Shown here in pieces: positions 1-9,117 of a DNA stretch of 64,000 bases. The stretch covers positions 293,270 to 357,269 of the forward strand of contig CAUYUJ010001414.1 in the NCBI GenBank assembly GCA_963575745.1, in the 5' to 3' direction. The notes below the pieces were generated by a model, which worked only from the letters and a program-made list of their open reading frames with translations, was not told the DNA's origin and ran no database searches. A program made the translations under genes and the position numbers. Position 1 is the stretch's first letter. Every line of letters begins with the position of its first letter. This DNA comes from Prorocentrum cordatum. Lineage: Eukaryota > Sar > Dinophyceae > Prorocentrales > Prorocentraceae.

Positions 1-4
1 AGAG

Positions 5-130
5 CTTCAACGGGTAACCCTTTGGTCTAGGCCTCCCGCCTGCAGGCTTCGACCGGTAGCCCTTTGGTGCACGCCTCCCGCCTGGAGGTTCCGAGTGGTG
101 ACTCTTCGGTCCAGAACTCCCGCCCGAAGG
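5..130. repeat. Three tandem 42-bp units
   Basis: Three adjoining 42-bp units (about 5-46, 47-88, 89-130) each carry CCTTTGGT or a variant followed by CCTCCCGCCTG or a variant. The unit length is a multiple of three, so a 14-residue repeat appears in translation, but no gene context supports coding. The third unit is the most diverged. Confidence 0.7.
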
Positions 131-234
131 CTCTGGAACAAAAAAAGCTCTCGGCGCGCCTTCGAGCGGCCGCGGCGCCCGAGCTGTCTCTTTCCCACCC
201 AGACCCGTCCGCCCTCGGAGATCCCCGACCTCTC

Positions 235-415
235 TTAGTCGGGGGTGGACAGAACCCCCAACAGTGACACGTCGATTAGTAAATTGTCCGTTTTCGGTTC
301 TCGAGAGGGCGCCGCGGCGGTTATTTTCCAGGCTTGCGCCCGCCAGGTTTGGGCCCGAAGTCGTTTTCACTGAACCACGTTTTACTAAAGGGGGGTCTGT
401 CCATCCCCGACTTAG
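235..415. mobile_element. MITE-like repeat, family A, copy 1
   Basis: Family A is a ~170-180 bp repeat with core GACACGTCGATTAG, then CCGTTTTCGGTT and GAGAGGGCGCCGCGG. The ends are imperfect inverted repeats: GTCGGGGGTGGACAGA on the left and its complement TCTGTCCATCCCCGAC on the right. This copy has diverged from the others near 330-390. Other copies are at 3511, 26104, 50600 and 53239. There is no coding capacity, so it is non-autonomous if mobile. Confidence 0.75.
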
Positions 416-445
416 GGGGCCCCCACCCCAGGCGGTGTGGTGACC

Positions 446-600
446 ATCGTGCGCCACTGCCCGCCAGGCCACCCCAGCCCGACCCGAAGGCCCCCAGTGG
501 TCCTCCATGCCCATGGTAGGGGGGGGGGGGGGGAAGCGTCGGGGAACATTGGCAAAGCACACGTGGAACCCGTGCCCCCCCCCCCAACCCGTCAGACCAC
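446..600. mobile_element. MITE-like repeat, family L, diverged copy
   Basis: The order CCACCCCAGCCCGACCCGAAG, then TCGGGGAACAT, then CCCCCCCAACCCG matches the better preserved copy at 17996-18158. The right terminal repeat is degraded here and a run of about 14 G interrupts the interior. Confidence 0.5.
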
Positions 601-764
601 ACCGCGTGGCGAGTCGGCGGGGAGTCGGGGCCAGCGCGCGGTCTTGAGACCCGGGTCGCCCTCCGAGAGGACGTCCATGGGGCGACCGCGGCGCCTCCGG
701 TCCCGAGGCCCTCGCGGGAGGGGGCCCCAGACATCCGGCTGCTCCCGTTTGTTCGATGCGCGGG

Positions 765-1250
765 CCCTGGAGGTCCGGACCACTTCCCGGGGACCGGTTC
801 TTCGCCCCGAATCGTTCTGTTGACGCTCCCGAGGCCCGGCGAGGGCCCGCGAGGGCCGAGAACTGGCAAAATCCCGCCGCTCCAGTTTTTGTTGGAGCGT
901 CGGACCTCAGGGGCGGGCTGTGCGGCGGCGAGAGGTCTCGCGCGGGGCTTCTTCCGAGGCCTCCGGGAGCGAGCCGCTCTCTCCGGGGGTCCCCGCGCGA
1001 GGAGCTCGCGGGGCATGCCGGAGCGGCCGCGGCGCCCGGAAGCGGTTTGCTCACGGGCCCGTTGGCACCCGGAGTCTTCGGGCGTCGCGTACCCAGACCC
1101 CCTCGAGTCATGAAGAAATCGCGACGGAGGGTTCTTTCTATTTTCGGCCTCGGGGAGCCCTCACCGGGCCCTGGGACCGTCAGAAAACGACTCAGGATGA
1201 GAAGCCCGTCCCAGGGACGGGGTCCAGGCATTTGGGGGTCGACGTTTTGC
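765..1250. mobile_element. Foldback element, family J
   Basis: The arms at about 765-828 and 1185-1250 are inverted, imperfect copies of each other. The left arm reads GGTCCGGACC, GGGGACCGGTTCTTC and CGTTCTGTTGACG; the right arm is the complement, with CGTCAGAAAACGACTCAGGA. Isolated arms recur at 5497-5556, 30318-30460 and 30795-30856. The interior is GC-rich with no supported gene. Confidence 0.6.
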
Positions 1251-1393
1251 AAAAAAACACGACGTCGGGGGTCCGGGTAGTGCGGGGGGGTGATCTGCTT
1301 AAAACGACGCGAAGATCGGGACAAACTCGGATCGGGATAACTCGATATCTCTGAGAATTGGCGGGTTTGGAGGATGTATTGGGCGCCGCGGCC

Positions 1394-1444
1394 GCTCCAG
1401 AGCGTTCCGGAACGCTCTGAGAGCGCTCCAGAACGCTCTGGAGC
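1394..1444. repeat. Nested palindrome
   Basis: AGAGCGTTCCGGAACGCTCT is a perfect 20-bp palindrome. It lies inside a longer inverted pair formed by GCTCCAGAGCGTTC and GAACGCTCTGGAGC. Outside these, CGGGATAA near 1335 pairs with TTATCCCG near 1448, so the whole 1314-1460 segment can fold back. Confidence 0.75.
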
Positions 1445-1509
1445 AATTTATCCCGATCCTAGCCCTGTTTTACTGCTGGGGGTGAAGACATGTACACCTC
1501 TCGTGCACC

Positions 1510-1715
1510 GGAGTCGGGTGCGGACAAGAGGGGGTGTGATGACCTGGTGTGGATCTGTCATGGCCGGGGCCATGATCTGCCGTACCCCTCGGCTTTCACG
1601 GCCCCGCTTCTTGCTCCAATGCGTCCACTCGCCCCTCCCTCGTCCGCGCAAGTGCCTCTGGCCATGATTCGCGGACCCACCTCTTGCATCCCCTCTCGGG
1701 CCCTCCCGACAGAGG
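1510..1715. mobile_element. MITE-like repeat, family F, diverged copy
   Basis: GACAAGAGGGGGTGTGATGAC, then TCATGGC..GGGGCCATGATCTG, and the right-hand CCATGATTCGC..CCTCTTGCATCCCCTCT match the family F copies at 2729 and 31484. Both ends are AAGAGGGGG-type inverted repeats. Confidence 0.5.
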
Positions 1716-1786
1716 GGCCCTCTGGGGTCCTCTTGACGGGCACGAGAAGGGCACGGGCGGTGCGGGTTTTTGTCGCCCCCCCAATC

Positions 1787-2337
1787 CCCCCCCCCCCCCC
1801 CCCCCCCCAGTTTGCCATACACGTTTTGGATCTTCAGGGCGAGAGCGAGCCTCTTCCGCGAAAAGCTCCGCGGGACGCGCACAGCTTTACTTCTTGGCAG
1901 AGAAGGGGCGGGAGCAGGCGGGGCCTCACGCGGCCAGAAGCCGGCGAAGCCCGGGGATCAGGCGGTGCCGAACGGGACGTGCAGGAAACCCAGTTTGCCA
2001 TGCACGTATTGGGGGCAAAGCCGTAATCGTGTCTGTCGCCCCCTGGTTTCTTGCTCCGCCAGTCCCCCGAGCCCCGGAGCCTCTCCAGGCGTTTGCCTTC
2101 GCCGCCCTGCCGCCGATCCCGCCCGGGGGATGCGCCTCTGGGGTGGCACTCTTGAGGGGCAGCGGACGCCTCCTCCTCCCCTGCCTTGCTGCCGTGGAGA
2201 AGACGGCATCGCCCCCCCATTCGGCAACGCCCACGTGTCTCAGGATGTAGCCCCTGGGAGCCTACATTCTGTATCGGCGCCGGTATTTTCGCGGTCGGTG
2301 ACAGGCTTACTCTGGGCTGTTCTGGCTTCTGGCTTCA
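1787..2337. other. No gene seen; C-run and GC-rich sequence
   Basis: A run of about 20 C at 1787-1808 is followed by GC-rich sequence with overlapping open frames on both strands. The motif TTTGCCATACACGTTTTGG at 1811 recurs in diverged form at 1993 (TTTGCCATGCACGTATTGG), about 183 bp on, which suggests an old tandem duplication. I see nothing else. Confidence 0.4.
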
Positions 2338-2543
2338 GGGGCAGCGATAGGGGGGGATAGGCATAGGGGGGGATACATCGACCCCCAATCGCCCCCTGAT
2401 CGCCGATAGGGGCCCGATAGCCCCAACCTGCCCAGGAAGGTGCGGATTCACTATCGCAGGCCTATCGCCGATCTATTGGCGATGTATCGCCGATTCCAGG
2501 TCGATGCATCCCCCCCTATGCCAGCCCCCCCTATCGTTGCCCC
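2338..2543. mobile_element. Foldback element, family D
   Basis: Arms of about 45 bp at 2338-2382 and 2499-2543 are near-complementary. The left has GCAGCGATAGGGGGGGATAGG and ATACATCGACC; the right has GGTCGATGCATCC, CCCCCTATG and CCCCCCTATCGTTGCCCC. The interior is rich in CGATAG/CTATCG. A diverged relative is at about 6276-6445. Confidence 0.75.
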
Positions 2544-2728
2544 TCATGGCTTCATCCCGCTTGAGCCCGCTTATGAGCCAGCCTGACCCGCGAAGCGGCA
2601 CCTCCGTCGGGCTTGATGGCCCTTCGTCGATCCAGCGAAGGCCTCCCAGGAGTTGCCTCCTCCGACCAGTTTGAAACAGATCCCTATCCCTGTGCTTGGC
2701 ATCACCTCACCTCGATGCCGATCTCGAG

Positions 2729-2926
2729 TCGGGGGCGGCAAAGAGGGGGGTGATGACAAGGGGGGGGTGGATATCATGGCGGGGGCCATGATATTTCCCC
2801 AGATTTCATGGCGCCTCTTCTTAGTATTTCATTACGTCCCTGGCCCCCCCGCTGGGCCGGGCGCGTGCCGCCGGTCATGATTTGCACGCCCCCCTCTTGG
2901 ACATCCCCCTCTTGGCCGCTCCCGAT
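2729..2926. mobile_element. MITE-like repeat, family F, copy 2
   Basis: Inverted ends TCGGGGGCGGCAAAGAGGGG and CCCCTCTTGGCCGCTCCCGA bracket the palindromic ATATCATGGC..GCCATGATAT and CATTACGTCCCTGG. The copy at 31484-31682 is highly similar over its whole length. No coding capacity. Confidence 0.8.
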
Positions 2927-3227
2927 TAAGGCTCCCCTCAGTTTCTGAGGGCACATCCCTAAGGTAGTCCTCGCTTTTTGCTCGCCCACCTCAGGGACAG
3001 GGACAAGTTCGAGGCCGGTTCTCCGAACGTGTTCTCTACTGCTTCTCCGCTGGCGTCGCGGGCATCTCCTGCCGGCCGTGTCTCGCCCCGCGCCAGGCGA
3101 GAAGGCTCTGGGGGGCCACAGCCCCCCATGCCCGCCCCTGCCGGTGCAGCGGGGCGGAGGGCGGAGACTTGGCGCAGGTTGCTTGTACGTGGGTGTCCTC
3201 GGCCCTGTCGGCTCGTTGGGCCCCCCC

Positions 3228-3400
3228 TCTGCGATCCTGTCGTCGTCGTCGTCCTGCTCATCCTCCTGCTCCTCCTCCTCCTCCGCCTCCGCCTCCTCCT
3301 CCTCCTCCTCCTCCTCCTCCTCCTCCGCCTCCGCCTCCTCCTCCTCCGCCTCCTCCCCGCTCCTCCGTTTCCGCCTCCCCCTCCTCCTCCTCCGAATCCT
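3228..3400 (+). repeat. (TCC)n/(TCG)n polypyrimidine tract
   Basis: An impure trinucleotide tract. It gives spurious Ser-, Pro- and Leu-rich frames on the plus strand and Arg-, Gly- and Glu-rich frames on the minus strand, none of which I accept as coding. Confidence 0.95.
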
Positions 3401-3510
3401 TGGCTCATTCTCCGGAGCTTTCTCGGGGCGGGCGGTCAGGCGTTGCCGCTGCTGCCGCGCCCTGGCCTCCCCGCCCCCTTGCCCGTCCGCCGCGCGCCGC
3501 CGCCCCTGCT

Positions 3511-3683
3511 CGGAGGTGGATCGATCTCCTGCCCTGACACGTCGATTAAGGAATTGGCCGTTTTCGGTTCGCGAGAGGGCGCCGCGGCCGTCGCTTTTGC
3601 GGGTCAAGGTCCGTCGGTTTCGGTCCCAGGCCGTTTTCGCTGAGGGGAGGTTTACTAAAGGGAGGTTTTTATCCACCGCCGAC
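3511..3683 (+). mobile_element. MITE-like repeat, family A, copy 2
   Basis: A well preserved copy: GGAGGTGGATCGATCTCC at the left end, core GACACGTCGATTAAGGAATTG, and right end GGGAGGTTTTTATCCACC, complementary to the left. Copies 3, 4 and 5 align over the full length. Confidence 0.85.
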
Positions 3684-3796
3684 CTGCCGCCCGCGCCGCC
3701 AGCTCTACATCAACCAGAAGTTTTTCGGCGCGCCGGAGGCCCCGCCTCTGCAACGCGAGCTCGGGGGGGGGGCTGTCCGCGCGCTGCTGGGATGAA

Positions 3797-3949
3797 GTCG
3801 GGCCTGGCCCTCTACAAGAGCGATATTCAAAAATCGTCAAACATGTGCTTGGGGCGATTGGTTTTCTGGTTATTTTGTTTGCTAAGTTCTGGGTTTTTGG
3901 CTATATTTTTAATTTCTCTCCCAAAATCCGGCTGTAGGGGGACAGGCCA
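3797..3949 (+). mobile_element. MITE-like repeat, family K, copy 1
   Basis: Starts GTCGGGCCTGGCCCTCTAC and ends CTGTAGGGGGACAGGCC, which are inverted partners. The interior is AT-richer (TTTTGGCTATATTTTTAATT) than its surroundings. The same ends and spacing occur at 10714, 49186 (left half) and 52689. Confidence 0.8.
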
Positions 3950-4029
3950 GAGCTAATGCTGGGAAGTGCATCAAGCTGGCGCCGGCGGCGCGCATGTCAA
4001 GCAGTGGCGAAGGGTCTCGGCCTGCCTAT

Positions 4030-4242
4030 AGGCCAACCAAAGGATGTCCTGAGAACCTTTTGTGGCTTGCACGACGTGTTCTTGGAACCTTTCTGGCCGA
4101 GACCGTCTTGCTTCAACACGTCGGGTCTATGCTCGAAGAACATTGCTTTTGCTCTTGAGCAGCTTGTGGTTCTGAGAACGTTTCGTGGTGCGACTGCAGA
4201 TATGCCGGGACGGTCGGTCGGTCCCTCCTCAATTCAGGCTCA
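4030..4242. repeat. Dispersed repeat, family I, copy 1
   Basis: Contains TGCTCGAAGAACATTG, TGAGCAGCTTGTGGTTCTGA, CGTGGTGCGACTGCAGA and ATGCCGGGACGGTCGGTCGG. It recurs at 4345-4470 (right half) and 7150-7365 (full length, diverged). It gives a minus-strand frame with short shared stretches, but stops differ between copies, so I treat it as non-coding. Confidence 0.7.
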
Positions 4243-4344
4243 CGGGTCTGGACGCCCGAAATGGGTACTGAAAGAATGGGTACTATGCCCAACAGCGGAT
4301 CTGGTTCATTTTGAACAAGATCCGCATTGTTTATGCGGATCTTG

Positions 4345-4470
4345 TTCGGGTTTATGCTCGAAGAACATTGTTTTTGTTCTTGAGCAGTTTGTGGTTCTAA
4401 CAAACATTTCGTGGTAGGACTGCAGAAATGCCGGGACTGTCGGTCGGTCCCTCCTCAACTCAGGCTCACG
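4345..4470. repeat. Dispersed repeat, family I, partial copy 2
   Basis: Repeats the right half of copy 1, from TTTATGCTCGAAGAACATTG to CCTCCTCAACTCAGGCTCACGG, about 220 bp downstream in the same orientation. The likely origin is a local duplication. Confidence 0.75.
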
Positions 4471-4620
4471 GGGATGCCATCGACCCCCGGCCGCCCCTCC
4501 CATCGCAGAGAGAGGAGCCCGGGGGCCCTCGCCGCCCAGGAGAGCGGGCGGCCTCGCTATATCGGGCGCCCTTGAGGCTGGCTGCCTGGCCCCCGCCCTC
4601 TGCTGTCCCCTCCCCCTTCT

Positions 4621-4812
4621 CGGGCCGGGCGAAAGGGGGGGATTGGGAAAGGGGGGGTTACGGAATTTGCTGCATGCAGCTGGTTTCGGCCTCACCGAGG
4701 GGCCCATTCCTCGATACATGGCCGCCTCCGGCGCTGGGAGGCGCCGGGAAAATCAGCTATGTGAGCTGATTCTCAACCCCGCCCTTTGCTATCCCCCCCT
4801 TTCGCCCGACCC
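4621..4812. mobile_element. MITE-like repeat, family E, copy 1
   Basis: Terminal inverted repeats: GGCCGGGCGAAAGGGGGGGA at 4623-4642 and its near-complement TCCCCCCTTTCGCCCGACC at 4791-4809. The interior carries GCTGCATGCAGC and the palindrome AATCAGCTATGTGAGCTGATT (one central base unpaired). A related, internally duplicated copy is at 31830-32200. Confidence 0.75.
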
Positions 4813-4847
4813 GACCTTTGCTGTCCCCCCCCTTCGTCCATTGGGAA

Positions 4848-5072
4848 CCCCCAAACCGTGTGGTGAGCTACCAGGTGGCGACCTGGAATCCCCAAGAAGG
4901 TCACCGCTGGGTTTGGGGACGCGGGGTCGCCACCGGGTTTTGTGACTCCTGGACCCACCAGTGTCCGGGACATCCTCGGAAAACCGCACGGGTCCCCAAA
5001 CCTGGTGGTGACACCAAATCGCCCGAGACTCACCACCAGGTATTGTCACCACCACGCGCGTTTGGGGACTAC
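4848..5072. mobile_element. Foldback element
   Basis: CCCCCAAACCGTGTGGTGAG near 4849 pairs imperfectly with CACCACGCGCGTTTGGGGAC near 5050-5070. ACCAGGTGGCGACCTGG and GGTGGTGACACC-type motifs are repeated inside in both orientations. Single copy in this window; arm identity is moderate. Confidence 0.45.
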
Positions 5073-5565
5073 CAAGTCCAACCCCACTCTGTCGGGGCCG
5101 TTGGGCATCGGGGCCCAGGTCGGCCCCACCTCGGGCGGATCGGCGAGGAGGCGATGGTGGTCAGGCCAGGCCACGGGCGCGCGAGGGGGCGCCAAGCCCG
5201 CGCTCGCCGCAGAACGAGACGCGGAGTGGTGACGCATGTCCCTTCCCCGCCGCAGGTGAGCCCTTGCCCAGGCCACTCGGGCGCTGTGGCCGGGAAAGGA
5301 TCCAGAGGGGGAGGGGAGGCAGCGGGGATCAGTGATCGAGGATCGCATCCGTGATTCGTTCCTTGGGTGTGGCCCTTCTGGGGCCTCTAGGTGTCTCACG
5401 TTGCCGCGGCCCGGCTCTTCCTCGGAGCTCTCGCCGGGAACGAGGGCGCCAGACCGCCGACATCGTGTTTGTCTGTTGCTTCCTAACGTTGGCCCCCAGA
5501 GGTCTGGACCCTTTCCCCGGGACCGGCTTGTCATCCCGAGCTGTTTGTGTTGACTCAGCCACGCG
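5073..5565. other. No gene seen; GC-rich spacer
   Basis: GC-rich sequence with overlapping frames and no conserved domain. A solo left arm of foldback family J lies at 5497-5556 (GGTCTGGACC...GGGACCGGCTTGTCATCCC...TGTTGAC). Confidence 0.4.
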
Positions 5566-5714
5566 CAGAAGGGGGTGGGGGGAGGGGAGAGGGCTTCTTA
5601 GAAGCACCCCTGCTTCTCAGAAGGCGCGGGCCTTATCTATAGATGTAAGGCCGGCGCCTTCTAAGAAGCAGATTGCTTCTAAGAAGCCCTCCCCCTTCCC
5701 ACCACCCCCTTGTG
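5566..5714. mobile_element. Long foldback MITE
   Basis: Almost the whole segment is self-complementary. CAGAAGGGGGTGG at 5566 pairs with CCACCCCCTTGTG at 5702-5714. GGGCTTCTTAGAAGCA pairs with GCTTCTAAGAAGCCC. TGCTTCTCAGAAGGCGC and GGCCTTA pair across a short loop near 5640. AGAAGC repeats give alternative pairings. No coding capacity. Confidence 0.85.
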
Positions 5715-6075
5715 CACGCCGCCAGTTGACGGTCCTGGGGCCCTGTGAGGGCTCCTCACAGCCCGAAGCATCTCAAAGCCGTCCCGTCGTCAGGAGCGTC
5801 ACGACGCGAGGGGGCCTGGGGGCAGCGAGCGTCGACGGGAGAGAGTCGCATGGCGCGACCAAGAAATTGAGGCGTTCGCGTGCCGGTGGAGTTGTTTTTT
5901 CGGAGTTGGGCGCCCTGGCGCGGACGGCCAGGGACCCTTCAGCGGGACGCCCTGGCCACACGGTCGCCGCCGCAAAAACTGCCCGTTCAAGGCTGGCGCC
6001 GCGCAAAGGAAGCGCCGAACGGAGTGCGGACAGTTGTCCAGAGCCAGGATGTCTGGGCACAGGGATCGGGGTCTC

Positions 6076-6270
6076 GTGCGGCCGACGCCTCGGCCAGCCG
6101 CGCATCGGTGGCCTTGCTCCTCCGCGGCCTTGAAGCACTGCAGGGCGCACATGTTCCCAACTGCAGACGCGGGGGGCCTGTGCGTCCGACATCTCGGCCA
6201 GCCGCGCATCGGTGGCCTTGCTTCTCCCCGGCCTTGAAGCACTGCAGGGTGCACATGTTCCCAACTGCAG
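6076..6270 (+). repeat. Two tandem 91-bp copies, 13-bp spacer
   Basis: 6076-6166 and 6180-6270 share TCGGCCAGCCGCGCATCGG, TGGCCTTGCT, CCTTGAAGCACTGCAGGG and CACATGTTCCCAACTGCAG with few differences. Open frames cross both copies on either strand; no function recognised. Confidence 0.85.
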
Positions 6271-6275
6271 GGGGA

Positions 6276-6445
6276 TCACCTCGGGGGGCACCGCCAATTA
6301 GGGGCGGACAGGCGCAGGGCGGAGCGCGTCGACCCCCCCCCCTGTCGCCCACTCGTCGCTTGACAGGGGCCCGATAGCCCACCCCTCCCATGAGCGTGCG
6401 GACTCGCGATCGGGGGCCTATCGCCAGTCTGTCGGCGATGTCTGT
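6276..6445. repeat. Family D relative, degraded
   Basis: GTCGACCCCCCCCCTGTCGCC, CAGGGGCCCGATAGCCC, GTGCGGACTCGCGATCG and GGCCTATCGCC follow in the same order as in the foldback at 2338-2543. The outer arms are poorly preserved. Confidence 0.55.
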
Positions 6446-6448
6446 GTG

Positions 6449-6484
6449 TCTCTCTCTCTCTCTCTCTCTCTTTCTTTATTTTTT

Positions 6485-6527
<43 letters not shown>

Positions 6528-6530
6528 ATT
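6449..6530 (+). repeat. (CT)n microsatellite
   Basis: About 80 bp of CT dinucleotides with TTTCTTTATTTTTT interruptions. Confidence 0.95.
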
Positions 6531-6539
6531 TGTATAGGT

Positions 6540-7149
6540 GTATACACATGCGCACATGGTACTGTTTCACGGGTCTGTGCTGGTCCGCTCGAGAGTTGAC
6601 GTCTATCGTCTGTAGCATCCCTGGCTCGAGCAAGCCAGCAACGGCGGCCATAAGTCCAGTCGACCCCGCCCGACTGGCAGACTTGGCCTGCATTTCAAAT
6701 GCTGTGGCGTGCTTGCCTGGGCTGAGGGCGAGGACGACCTCGCTCAGGGTGATGTTGTTGTTGTGTGCCCTCGCCTGCAGTGTCGTGTCCGTGCTGCATC
6801 AAGGAAGCGGCGCGTAGGTGGATGCGGAGCTGAATGACTACCTCGGCAGCGGCATGCCTCTCATGGCAGGGTGGGCCACCCTGGCTCGGGTTTGCGACGA
6901 TCGCGGGCAGGCTCAGGGAGCGGAGATGCTCGAGGTCGCGAAGCCGCACCTGCAGGACGATGGCGGCCGGTTCTGCAAAGGTAGCCACATCGGTGCCCGC
7001 AACCCGTACTTCAGCGGGTGCGCTGTTGCCGTGGGGCAACCATGTGGCCGGCCTGCGGGGACCCTCTTCCATCCTTCGTTTCTGTACTTGTGCCCGATCA
7101 TTGTTGAGCACTGGCGCCTGCGGCCAAGCAGAGGCGAAGCGTCCTGGCG
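6540..7149. other. No gene supported
   Basis: A 227-codon minus-strand frame spans 6695-7378, but its upstream part lies inside dispersed repeat family I and the rest shows no domain. I do not accept it as a gene. Confidence 0.35.
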
Positions 7150-7365
7150 CGCTTGTAGTCCAACCAAAAAATTGTGTAAACACCTTATAATATTTCCACG
7201 ACACTTTATCAGAACATTTTTGGTCGGGGCTGTCTTGTTTTATCACATCGGGCTTGTGTTCTAAAACCATTGGTTTTGTTCTTAGAACGCTTGTGGGCTC
7301 TAGGAACAGATCGTGGTAGGACTGCAGGAATGCCGGGGCGGACGGTCCCTGCTCAATGCGGGCGC
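7150..7365. repeat. Dispersed repeat, family I, copy 3
   Basis: Matches the copy at 4030-4242 from the AACCAAAAAATTGTG side through ATCGGGCTTGTGTTCTAAAA, CGTGGTAGGACTGCAGGAATG and CCGGGGCGGACGGTCCCTGC. It is AT-richer and more diverged. Confidence 0.65.
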
Positions 7366-7796
7366 CGCCATCGAGCATTTTGACGAGCGGCAGTTTGCAG
7401 ATTCGCGGGGCGTCGAGCGCGAAAAGGATCAGTTTCGTTGTGTGGTGTTGGGCCCTCGTTTTGACGAGAGCGCCCCACGTATCTCACCTCGCCGCCTCCT
7501 CCCCCTCCCTCCTCCCTCCTGCCACATCGTCTGCGCCCTCCGCGCGAATCTGCTTCGGTACACCCCTCACACGCTTCGCAACCCCTTTATAAGGAGCTCC
7601 ACCGAGGGCCCGTCGGCGCCTGGCGGGCGCGCTGGCCATGGCGCCCCGAGGCTCCACGCACGAGGGTTCCGCACGCCGACCTGCGCCGAGGAGGTGCCCG
7701 TGCAGTCGCCTGCGCCGAGGCCTCGTCGGAAGCGGATTCGGCGGGAGGCCCTTTGGGGTCCGGCGGCGCCCGCCCTGGCCAGGGGGGCGCCTCCTC

Positions 7797-7960
7797 CCTC
7801 CTCCTCCTCCTCCTCCTCCTCCTCCTCCTCCTCCTCCTCCTCCTCCTCCTCCTCCTCCTCCTCCTCCTCCTCCTCCTCCATCCTCCTCCTCCTCCTCCTC
7901 CTCCTCCTCCTCCTCCTCCTCCTCCTCCTCCTCCTCCTCCTCCTCGTCCTCCTCCTCCTT
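7797..7960 (+). repeat. (TCC)n tract
   Basis: About 160 bp of nearly pure TCC with single interruptions near 7880 and 7946. Frames crossing it encode only homopolymeric runs. Confidence 0.97.
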
Positions 7961-7967
7961 CTGTCGT

Positions 7968-8055
7968 CAGCTCCCGAGCGAAGTGAACCCCACCATCGCC
8001 CTCCGAAATCGTGGGGGGGCAGGGGTAGGGTTTGCACGTGGCCCCCTCTAGCGGG
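7968..8055 (+). repeat. Dispersed repeat, family M, copy 1
   Basis: CTCCCGAGCGAAGTGAACC, CCACCATCGCCCT, GGGGGGGCAGGGGTAGGGTT and GCACGTGGCCCCCTC correspond, in reverse orientation, to 16868-16945. Confidence 0.6.
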
Positions 8056-8994
8056 GGAGCCCATCCCGGGCGATGCCGAGCTCGAGGGTCTCGCCGCGGT
8101 CGCAAGTGGCCCCGGCCCGGATCTGCGCGTGGCGGAGCTGGGCGCGAAGCGGCGGGCGAGGGCGCCGGAGCGACAGACGGCCAGAAGCGCCGTGCGGCCG
8201 CCAGGCGAGCTGCAAGAGTCGGAGGGGGACAAAATACCCATACTTCTACCCTTCTTTCGTTTTTCGTTTTTTTCGGTTTCCCGGGAGGACCTCGTCGTCA
8301 CCGCTAGATTCACTTTGAAATCTTTGTCGGGACGCACTCCGGGAAGGTCTGGTGAGTACGTAGCGATATCAGTGATTTCGGGTTTCCCCAAGGGGGGCCT
8401 CGACGACGGCGGAGAGAGCGAGAACGCGTGTTCGGATTGGCGAGAACTTTGCAAGGGTGTCGACAACCGGGTCGCCCGCTGGTAGCCCGCCGGCTGCTTC
8501 GGGACCAGCTTGGCGCACCTGGGGGGTCAGTTCGCGCAGCTCGTCGACCTGCGCGGAGGCGGCCTGCTCGCCTCGGGTGTCGCGCAGCACCGCATCGCCG
8601 CGCTCTTTGTGGCTCGCCCGATTCGGGCCGTCCGCGCGCTTGCCCAGGCGCTCGGCAGCAGCCTCCTGGACAGGATCGCCGAAGCGGCCGGCGTCTTCAT
8701 GCAGCCAGGCGCCGACAGCAGTACTTGCATTGGGTCGAGTCGGACTCCTCCAGCAAGTTCGCCAATCCAGGGGTCGAGCACGGGGGGCCAGGGGCAGTCG
8801 GGCGGGGTGTCCGTCGGCTGCGCGACGCATCATGCCCCGCGCCCAGTTTCGCGAGATTTCGCGAGGTGTTGCTGCTACTGTTTCCCGGCGCCCAGTGCTC
8901 CGAGAAGGTCAGAGCTGTCTGGCAGCTGGGCCCGAAGATTGAGCCGGGCGTGATCGGCAACATTACCGCTCGGGGAGGAGGGGGGGGCAGCTTT
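8056..8994. other. No gene supported; GC-rich spacer
   Basis: Overlapping frames of 150-390 codons occur on both strands, as expected at this GC content. None shows a recognisable domain, initiation context or splice pattern. Confidence 0.35.
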
Positions 8995-9117
8995 CAGGAG
9001 GGGAAAAATACACCGACACAATTAATCGTCGATTCCCCCAAAAATTGGAAAATATGGGAAGCGGGGGAAAGACAAAAACCGATGAAATATGGGAACATAT
9101 GGGGGGATCCTTTGATT

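Noticed and set aside
6695-7378. 227-codon minus-strand gene
   Set aside because: Its upstream part is dispersed repeat family I and copies elsewhere have stops.
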